Positions 58,049 through 64,000 of a stretch of 64,000 nt of DNA are shown in pieces (positions within the stretch are counted from its first letter, which is position 1; every line of letters begins with the position of its first letter). A program made the translations under genes and the position numbers. The notes below the pieces were generated by a model that was not told the DNA's origin, did not search any database, and saw nothing but the letters and a program-made list of their open reading frames with translations. Source of the stretch: Doryteuthis pealeii (Eukaryota; Mollusca; Cephalopoda; Myopsida; Loliginidae); contig CM042157.1 in NCBI GenBank assembly GCA_023376005.1, positions 55,881,287 through 55,945,286 on the forward strand. The letters are read 5' to 3'.

Positions 58049-58649
58049 ATCCAAGGGTACTCCATATTTTCCTTATTTGAAAACAAAAATCCTTTTAAAT
58101 TTTTGTTAATTTTTACTTGATAATTTTATTTCCTAACATCTTCTTCCCTTTATCACTACCAGAGTTACTTGCCCTTTCCTTAGGTTTCCTTTAATGGGTG
58201 TTTCAATTCAAGAATGTATATTTTTAAAACAAGATCATTATTGTAATTTAGTTAAATTGTTTATGAGGTCAAAAATATACTTTTAGGGATCTATATAAAA
58301 GCTAATATGCTAAGTTATTTGAAATCTATAATTAACTGATATAACCATTTCAGAATAATTTCAAAATTTTATCATGCTTGTATAGATATATAGTAAAACA
58401 AAAGAAAAGCTATTTTTCTACAGTTATATTCTAAAATTTTGGTTTATTTTGGGTACAAGACCATAAGCATCATTCATATAGTGAGTGTCTATTTTCTATG
58501 AAAGGTTTCAAAGAAGAATATTTCTCAACTCATATGATTATTCATTTTTGTTCAAACACCCTCATTTTTCAACAAAATTGAATTTTACATAATTATCTGT
58601 GACTTTTACTAACATTTTTAGAGGGTTTTGTAATTATCATGATGTGTTA
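58049..58649. other. AT-rich sequence, no recognised feature
   Basis: Nothing recognised. Confidence 0.4.
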
Positions 58650-58650
58650 A

Positions 58651-58684
<34 letters not shown>
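58650..58684. repeat. (TA)n microsatellite
   Basis: About 35 nt of TA. Confidence 0.95.
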
Positions 58685-58686
<2 letters not shown>

Positions 58687-58730
58687 CTTGGGTTGCATCC
58701 TGTAGTTCTATTATTGTGTATGTGTGTATA

Positions 58731-58811
58731 ATAAAAACCACACACAAACACACACACACACACTCACAAACACACATTGTGTGTGTGTGTGTGTGTGTGT
58801 GTGGTTTTTTA
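58731..58811. repeat. (CA)n/(GT)n inverted simple-sequence palindrome
   Basis: ATAAAAACCACACACAAACA and further CA repeats, then ATTGTGTGTGTG through GTGTGGTTTTTTAT. The arms, including the non-repeat AAAAACC / GGTTTTT edges, are inverted copies. Confidence 0.88.
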
Positions 58812-58927
58812 TTTTTAATAGATAAATTAAAAAATTGAATAGCTCAAAAAGCTTTTAAGTAATTCTTTGCTAAATGCTTTTATTGATAGAAAAAATAAAG
58901 CACCAAATGGATAGTTTTTATGATCTT

Positions 58928-58933
<6 letters not shown>

Positions 58934-58966
<33 letters not shown>
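58934..58966. repeat. (TA)n microsatellite
   Basis: About 33 nt of TA. Confidence 0.95.
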
Positions 58967-58968
<2 letters not shown>

Positions 58969-59499
58969 GTACATAATTTAATTCCATTGTTCCAATTTTT
59001 AATTCTTTTTTATTCTAAATTCATAAAAGTCTTAAAATTATTATAGAAATTAGAATCTATTTTTCACCTGTCTACTTCTTTTCTTCTTCCACATTAAGAA
59101 GAGAATTTAAATTATTGCTGAGATAGAATTGACAAATACTGATTCTTACAGAACATTGTTCCAGATTCATTAATGACTATTCATTATCAGTTTAAAATAT
59201 CCATCCAAATGAATGATTGTTCAAAGAGATGAATCAATCAATCACAGTATAAAGTTGAGTAAACCATTCTTAACTTTTTTAGTAAGTTTTCTAGAATCTG
59301 AAATTCTAGAATTATTTAATAGTTATTATATCAAGAATTACTAGCATTTGAATTCTTTATTTTAGCCAATACACTCTCCTGCCTTCTTTGGTGCATTGCA
59401 TCATCTGCAAAGATATCTAAACAGAACTCATTCTTATTCTTGGTGTTTTTTTCTTCTTCTTTTTTAAATTGCTAACTTTCCCTACCATTCTAATTCACC
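58967..59499. other. AT-rich sequence with a degraded recurrent motif
   Basis: CAATACACTCTCCTGCCTTC / TTTGGTGCATTG at 59368-59400 resembles the motif at 22895 and 53748. Nothing else recognised. Confidence 0.4.
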
Positions 59500-59805
59500 A
59501 TCCTGTTGATGGGGCTTAAAATATGTTGACTGTGTCCCCTACAGAGGAGTAACACCCTTTCCCACTAAACTCATCTGTTGGAGAGACTCCAGTTCTGGAT
59601 ATTTGGTGAGTGTGAAGTAACCCTCCATATTACTCCTAGGTTCATTCTGACCCGGAGTGGTAGCACCTGTTAGGCTCCCATCTATGGGTAAAAAAGATAT
59701 GTTTGAAAATCATTTATATTTGATAGGAATACTTGATAACATATAACTGTGTGTGAATTATCTATATTAAGAATAGTTACTTGAAGCTATTATTGTTTAC
59801 GATGG
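59500..59805 (+). repeat. Family B repeat, 3'-truncated
   Basis: CCTGTTGATGGGGCTTAAAA, TGTGTCCCCTACAGAGGAGT, CATTCTGACCCGGAGTGGTA, GCTCCCATCTATGGGTAAAA and the start of the expanded internal units. The 3' tail is absent. Confidence 0.8.
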
Positions 59806-60746
59806 AAAAACAAAATATTTGCTTTTTATTCTTCAAGGAAACATTTTCATCTATATTATTTTTTAAAATGAGAATCATAGATTTTTTATTAGATTCCACA
59901 GAAAATATTCATCCATCATACATTGTTGTGCTTTAGATATTTATATATATATATATAGTAAATATTACACCTTTGTGTCAATTCTTATATTCATTTCACT
60001 TAACATTTATTTTTATACATATACTTTATTTAAATTTGTGTGTGTGTTTATGTTACATATTTGTATGTATCTGTGAGCGAATGTATATATATTCTTAAAT
60101 TATTAGCTAATCTTAAACTTGTGATATATGGAAATCTTTTAATTGTTTGAGACTAAAATTGTTTCCTTTTCATCAGATTACTCTAAACCAAAAGAAAATA
60201 TTCAATAAGAAAATAAAAGCTGTAAAACTTGATTCCTTTATATTTCCCTTTAACATTAAAACTCGCTACTATTTTGAAAGACAGTTTATAAACTTCTAAT
60301 CTGTTGCATTGATTAATCACAAAGTAAATAGAAGGTTTTCATAGTGAAAATACTGTCATTTTTGTTTTCTGTATCAGTTATTTTTATCAAATTGTCAGCC
60401 TTTGTCTATTCAATCCTAAAATCGTAAAATCGTATATCATAAAATAATATTTTATAAAAGCAATACTATTGTATTTTTTAAACTTTTATTTATAGGTTAA
60501 TATGACTCTCATTATTATCTATACTTCAGTTTCCAAAGGTGATTCTCAAGTTTTTGTTAATTCTCTTATCTTTCTTTTTGGCTCTTGATGTCTAACCACA
60601 TGTACATTTACAAATCACTTGTATATAAAACCATAAACATTACAAAGTTCTAAGGTGAAGGATTTTTTATGTCTGCAATTTGAAATCAGTTTCTTTTTTC
60701 TTCTAGTTTTTGTTTACGATATTGAACGGTTGTGAATTTAGATCTC
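59806..60746. other. AT-rich sequence, no recognised feature
   Basis: Nothing recognised. Confidence 0.4.
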
Positions 60747-60862
60747 ACTTGATTGATTGATTTTAAAGGTATGTAAACCTGTCTAAGGTTATTTTATGCC
60801 AAGAAGTTAAGAAATCACATTTATTGTATTCATATTTACATTTTTTTGTAATTCTATTAAGT
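60747..60862 (-). repeat. Family B 3' fragment, antisense
   Basis: TTGATTGATTGATTTTAAAG, ACCTGTCTAAGGTTATTTTA and TAAGAAATCACATTTATTGT. It is the left arm of an inverted pair with 60935-61010. Confidence 0.8.
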
Positions 60863-60934
60863 AATTTATCCAATAGTTCCCATAAATACTCTCTTAAATA
60901 ATTATTCTTGCTATTTTTTACCAAAATCATCTAA

Positions 60935-61010
60935 ATGAAGGTGATTACCTAACCTCTAGGCATAAAATAACCCTAGACAGGTTGCCATGCCATTAAAATC
61001 AATCAATATA
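60935..61010 (+). repeat. Family B 3' tail fragment, sense
   Basis: TGATTACCTAACCTCTAGGC, ATAAAATAACCCTAGACAGG, TTGCCATGCCATTAAAATCA. It is the right arm of the inverted pair. Confidence 0.82.
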
Positions 61011-61496
61011 TCTACTTGTTAATGCTTATGATCAAAATATATACTTCAAGATTGAATAATAAGTATTTGAATTAATCCCCCTTTTTCAGTTCAATCACCC
61101 AAAATGGTTTGGTCTAAAAAAAAAAAAAAAAGAATTTTTTTTTAAATTGTACATCTTGCAACAATAAGTATTTGCCAATTCTCTGTTCTTTTCCAGAAAA
61201 TGCACAAAATCTTTCAGATCTGTTCTCTAGATGCGATATTTATAAATATATCAGCAATAATTTTTTTCTTTAGCAACAGCTGTCTTATATAATCTTTCTC
61301 TGTGAATAGTTGGCATGTTTTCATGGAGAAAGAATTGGTCTGGGTTTTTTAGGATTTTTTTCTCCAGGTGTTTATCTAACTTAGTTATTTCTGGATGCAG
61401 TTTTATTTGTTATTTTTAACATCTATAAAAATAAAAAATTTTTAAAAAGTATCTGGTGCTGTTCAGTCCGCTTATGTTGTATTCTTTTATTTTCAG
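61011..61496. other. AT-rich sequence, putative intron upstream of the exon
   Basis: No repeat recognised apart from poly-A at 61117-61132. The last ~40 nt are pyrimidine-biased (GTATTCTTTTATTTTCAG), as expected just before a 3' splice site. Confidence 0.45.
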
Positions 61497-61601
61497 TCTG
61501 ACAACAAAGTTCAGGCAGAAGGCCTACGTCGAGGTCATAAAGATGGTTCATCATCCAAGCTGCAACAGTGTGTGGATCATCCACTAGCACAAACAACAGA
61601 T
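61497..61601 (+). CDS. Putative internal exon of an unidentified host gene
   Basis: Seen: a 3' splice-site-like TTCTTTTATTTTCAG ends at 61496, and a strong 5' splice-site-like GTAAGT starts at 61602. The 105 nt between are clearly less AT-rich than either side and open in phase 0, giving 35 codons that begin SDNKVQAEGLRRGHKDGSSS and end DHPLAQTTD. The other two plus-strand frames contain stops (one at its first codon, one near 61588). The length is a multiple of three, so the exon could be skipped without a frame shift. Composition is hydrophilic, with Gln, Ser, Lys, Arg and His, suggesting a disordered segment. I do not recognise the protein and see no domain. Inferred: one exon of a gene on the + strand with very long introns; no partner exon was found in this window. 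The alternative is a chance splice-like match in a non-coding unique region. Confidence 0.6.
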
Positions 61602-61607
61602 GTAAGT
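61602..61607 (+). promoter_or_regulatory. Putative 5' splice site
   Basis: GAT|GTAAGT matches the metazoan donor consensus at all six intronic bases. Confidence 0.55.
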
Positions 61608-61629
61608 AACAAATAATTACTGTGGATTT

Positions 61630-61656
61630 TATTATTATTATTATTATTATTATTAT
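61630..61656. repeat. (ATT)n microsatellite
   Basis: About 27 nt of ATT. Confidence 0.93.
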
Positions 61657-61737
61657 ATGGGCATCTCCCCTTTTTACTATCTTCTCACATCAAAAAAAAA
61701 AGAGAATCTTTACATAGAATATATACAACCATCATCA

Positions 61738-61925
61738 TCAAGTCATGCTAACAGCATGGATTCCCATGACTTTCTGACACCACTTGTCCCTATTAGTCAT
61801 CACTCCTGGCAAGTCTTCTACACAGCATCCAGAATCTGCAGAGCTGATTGATGTGGGGTTTTGTTGGTCAGCTACACCAGTGTGTTCATATGTAGGTGTC
61901 CACAGGAGAATGTCATTTTTTTTCT
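61738..61925 (-). pseudogene. LINE ORF2 C-terminal fragment (family L1)
   Basis: The minus-strand frame contains NDILLWTPTYEHTGVADQQN, then SADSGCCVEDLPGVM and TNRDKWCQKVMGIHAVSM. This matches LLWTPTHGH...GCC.EDLP.AM..RD.W...VMGI of the copies at 26525 and 33465. A 70-codon frame (61738-61950) survives without a stop, but the GRP.KTYI.QLC section is frameshifted. It ends near a (GAT)n tail (ATCATCATCA on the plus strand). It lies in the putative intron after the exon, on the opposite strand. Confidence 0.83.
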
Positions 61926-62314
61926 TACCATTATTTCTGAAATTATCCAATTCAATTCTTATTGTCAGTTATTAAATTTTAATTTGAACAGGGAATATTT
62001 CTAGATAAAGCAACATGCATGATCTAATTTATTAGTATTATTTGGATTATTCGGACTATTGTCCTCATCTTCATTGTTATCTGTGCCGATGTCCCTCCAG
62101 CCTTCTTCAGATATTTCTTGTCGGACTCGGGAACCTTCTCTACCTTTTTACTTATGTATGATTTTTACCTTGACTCATATTGCATTTTTTTATCAAGCCT
62201 TTTTTTTTTATCAAGCCTCATAAAAAATTCAGAGAAATATTATGTATTTATATTGAAAAATTTTAGAAATCACGTAGATTGGGTTTAAGCTAAAAGGATT
62301 AAGGTCAGCTTCTT

Positions 62315-62316
<2 letters not shown>
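61926..62316. other. AT-rich sequence with a recurrent motif
   Basis: GTGCCGATGTCCCTCCAGCC and TTCTTCAGATATTTCTTGTC at 62083-62122, related to the motif at 22895 and 53748. Confidence 0.45.

Positions 62317-62349
<33 letters not shown>
62317..62349. repeat. (AAT)n microsatellite
   Basis: About 33 nt of AAT leading directly into a LINE fragment. Confidence 0.95.
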
Positions 62350-62351
<2 letters not shown>

Positions 62352-62560
62352 AGGTGACAGCGATACCAATTGTAATTGGTGCTCTTGGAAAGGTTGCCAA
62401 AGGTCTGTAAAAGATTGGGGGAACTGGAAATCAGAGAAAGAATCACAACCATGCAGATCACAGTATTGTTAAAAATTAGCTAGAATACTTAAAGTCCTAG
62501 AGACTTGCTGTCAATCAGTTAAAACTGCTGTGAAAAACTCACAAGGAATAAAATAATGAT
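62350..62560 (+). pseudogene. LINE ORF2 3' end (family L2), first of two tandem copies
   Basis: KVTAIPIVIGALGKVAKGL is encoded from 62351, then a stop. The nucleotide sequence continues collinearly with the antisense fragments at 23865 and 56325 (GAACTGGAAATCAGAGAAAG, AATTAGCTAGAATACTTAAA, GAGACTTGCTGTCAATCAGT) to the 3' end AAACTGCTGTGAAAAACTCA. It is a short 5'-truncated copy. Confidence 0.8.
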
Positions 62561-62795
62561 GATAATGATATCAATTGTAGTTTGGAACCCGTGGAACAAT
62601 TCCCAAATGCTTTTAAAAAAGATTGAAGGAACTGAAGATCAGAGGAAGAATCAAGATGATCCAGCCCATAACACTGTTAAAATTAGCTAGAATACTTAGA
62701 AAAATCCAAGAGACTTGCTGTCACTATGACTTCTGTGAAAAATCACCAGTTAAAACTGGTGTGAAAAACTCACTTAAAAAATAGTATAATAATAA
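62561..62795 (+). pseudogene. LINE ORF2 3' end (family L2), second tandem copy
   Basis: It begins after AATAATGATGATAATG, then GGAACAATTCCCAAATGCTT, GAACTGAAGATCAGAGGAAG, AATTAGCTAGAATACTTAGA and AAACTGGTGTGAAAAACTCA, followed by an AAT/ATG trinucleotide tail. No frame survives for more than a few codons. Confidence 0.78.
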
Positions 62796-63202
62796 TAATA
62801 ATGATGATAATATGAATGAGATAATAAATATTTACATGTCAACCAAGTTCTTATTAATATCTAATATTCTACAACAAAAAAGTTTTCGTATTGCATAATT
62901 ACTAGACAAACTTCTAGTAAAAAGAAAAGTAAATTGTGTAAAAAAAAAAAAACAAACACTTAACCACATATCACTTGAAATCAATCTAAAGTCTTTATCT
63001 TTTTAATCTTCTGAGTCGAATTCACAATTGCATTATTAACTGTTAAGCCTCTACTTATAGAACTAGAGACATCAATCAGTATATGTGCACTATAAGATTA
63101 TTTTTAGTTAAACTTTGTTAGTATGAGTGGGTGTCAAAAAGTCATTGGCCCAAACAAAAAGGGACATTTTTTTTTCCTTTTATTGAATTTTTAATTTATT
63201 CC

Positions 63203-63231
<29 letters not shown>
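62796..63231. other. AT-rich sequence; (CA)n at its end
   Basis: CA repeat at about 63211-63233. Nothing else recognised. Confidence 0.5.
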
Positions 63232-63234
<3 letters not shown>

Positions 63235-63505
63235 ATCCCTCCACGCGAGCAAAATTTGACACAGGGTCAATTTCTTAAGTGACATTTAACAGGTTTGAAT
63301 TCAGAGTGTTCCTTCTCCTAGATGGTTACCTAACAAAAGTTAGAATCCAGTCTGCCCTACTATTTACCCATAGCTGGAGGGAGAGTAGTTGGATGCATCC
63401 CTTTCCCAAGGGTATTAGCACTATGTGAAAAGCAAACAGCCTCCATGATTTGAATGTGGGTCAACAAGTCCATTTCCTACAACTCTAACCATTACACCAC
63501 ATGCT

Positions 63506-63508
<3 letters not shown>
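63232..63508 (-). repeat. Family A SINE, antisense, full length
   Basis: GCGAGCAAAATTTGACACAG (tail), CTTCTCCTAGATGGTTACCT, CTACTATTTACCCATAGCTG, GCATCCCTTTCCCAAGGGTA, CATGATTTGAATGTGGGTCA (B-box side) and CAACTCTAACCATTACACCA (A-box side). Microsatellites flank it on both sides. Confidence 0.88.
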
Positions 63509-63537
<29 letters not shown>

Positions 63538-63538
63538 C
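63507..63538. repeat. (TA)n-(GT)n microsatellite
   Basis: TA then GT, directly at the 5' end of the SINE at 63508. Confidence 0.93.
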
Positions 63539-63689
63539 TTTTTTCTTTATGTTTAAGAGTTATAGAAACTTGAGAGATGATGTACCAAATGTGTTTAACT
63601 TTGAGATGGATATTTGGAATAGCATGTACATTTCATGGCTCTAGGCTATTTTCAGTACCTCGTCATATCAATAGTCAGCTGAAGATTTT

Positions 63690-63890
63690 GTAAATGCTAA
63701 TGCTCTTGGAAAAGGCATGAATCCATTTAGTCTTCCCCCAGATATCTGTAAATAGGGCAGACTGAGTTCTCTAGCCTTGGTAACACAAGCAGTTTAAGAG
63801 GAGGAAACTGAATTTAAACCAGTTATACTCTGCTTAAAAATTTACTTTGTGCCACATCCTTTTAATGGCAGAGGGGTTAGGTAAATACAT
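63690..63890 (+). repeat. Family A SINE, 5'-truncated
   Basis: TGCTAATGCTCTTGGAAAAG, GATATCTGTAAATAGGGCAG, CTCTGCTTAAAAATTTACTT and TGTGCCACATCCTTTTAATG with a GGTAAATACATA end. No head. Confidence 0.8.
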
Positions 63891-63904
63891 AATTTGAATA
63901 TCCA

Positions 63905-63985
63905 TTAAGCATGAATAGAACAAAACATCTTTGGCATAAAATAACCCAACAAAAATGCCATAAATCCAACAAACCAAACTGAACC
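63905..63985 (+). repeat. Isolated B/D/E-type 3' tail
   Basis: AACAAAACATCTTTGGCATA, AAATAACCCAACAAAAATGC, CATAAATCCAACAAACCAAA. It matches the isolated tail at 39430-39530 beyond the usual tail, including the word ACATCTTTGGCATAAAATAA. Confidence 0.68.
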
Positions 63986-64000
63986 ATGTTTCCAAATTAG

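Overview
The window is AT-rich, gene-poor animal nuclear DNA. It holds no complete protein-coding gene, no rRNA operon, no functional tRNA, no CRISPR array and no operon-like layout. Most of it is interspersed repeats (tRNA-headed and 5S-rRNA-headed SINEs, LINE 3' fragments, mariner and hAT relics), long TA, GT, TC and AG microsatellites, and AT-rich sequence in which I see nothing recognisable. The density of microsatellites, the tRNA-Lys-like SINE with a conserved body, and the many SINE families sharing 3' tails suggest a lophotrochozoan, most likely a coleoid cephalopod (octopus or squid). That is inferred from repeat style, not shown by a diagnostic gene.

The only credible piece of a host gene is one exon-like block at 61497-61601 on the + strand. 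It is 105 nt, open in phase 0, with a polypyrimidine tract and AG before it and GTAAGT after it. If real, most of the window is probably intron of that gene or upstream intergenic sequence.

Layout. 1-3.3 kb: SINEs, two of them split by a later SINE insertion. 3.3-10.4 kb: repeated copies of one ATCA-tailed family (family B), an hAT MITE (4551-4739) and a mariner C-terminal remnant. 10.4-16.9 kb: AG/TC tracts, a tRNA-Lys-like SINE, the first 5S-derived SINE and a GC-rich island (about 14540-14812). 17-22 kb: hAT transposase remnant, an internally deleted mariner with recognisable TIRs and TA ends (17825-18367), LINE fragments, and a second hAT-like element carrying a SINE. 22-43 kb: scattered SINEs, LINE ORF2 C-terminal fragments and long microsatellites. 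43-46.3 kb: a TA-rich composite minisatellite with a palindrome-bearing insert, a tandem duplication and two adjacent hairpins. 47-59 kb: simple repeats, hairpins, a third 5S-derived SINE, LINE relics and a 30-bp-class minisatellite. 59-64 kb: an inverted SINE-tail pair, the exon, and LINE and SINE fragments.

How the pieces relate: the SINE families fall into two groups by 3' tail. Families A and C end in a block containing ACCTTGTGTCACATCCT. Families B, D (5S-headed) and E end in a block containing GTTGATATGCCATTAAA followed by CAAT- or CAAAC-type repeats. Unrelated Pol III heads on a common tail fit mobilisation by shared partner LINEs. No intact LINE is present, so the partners are not identified here.
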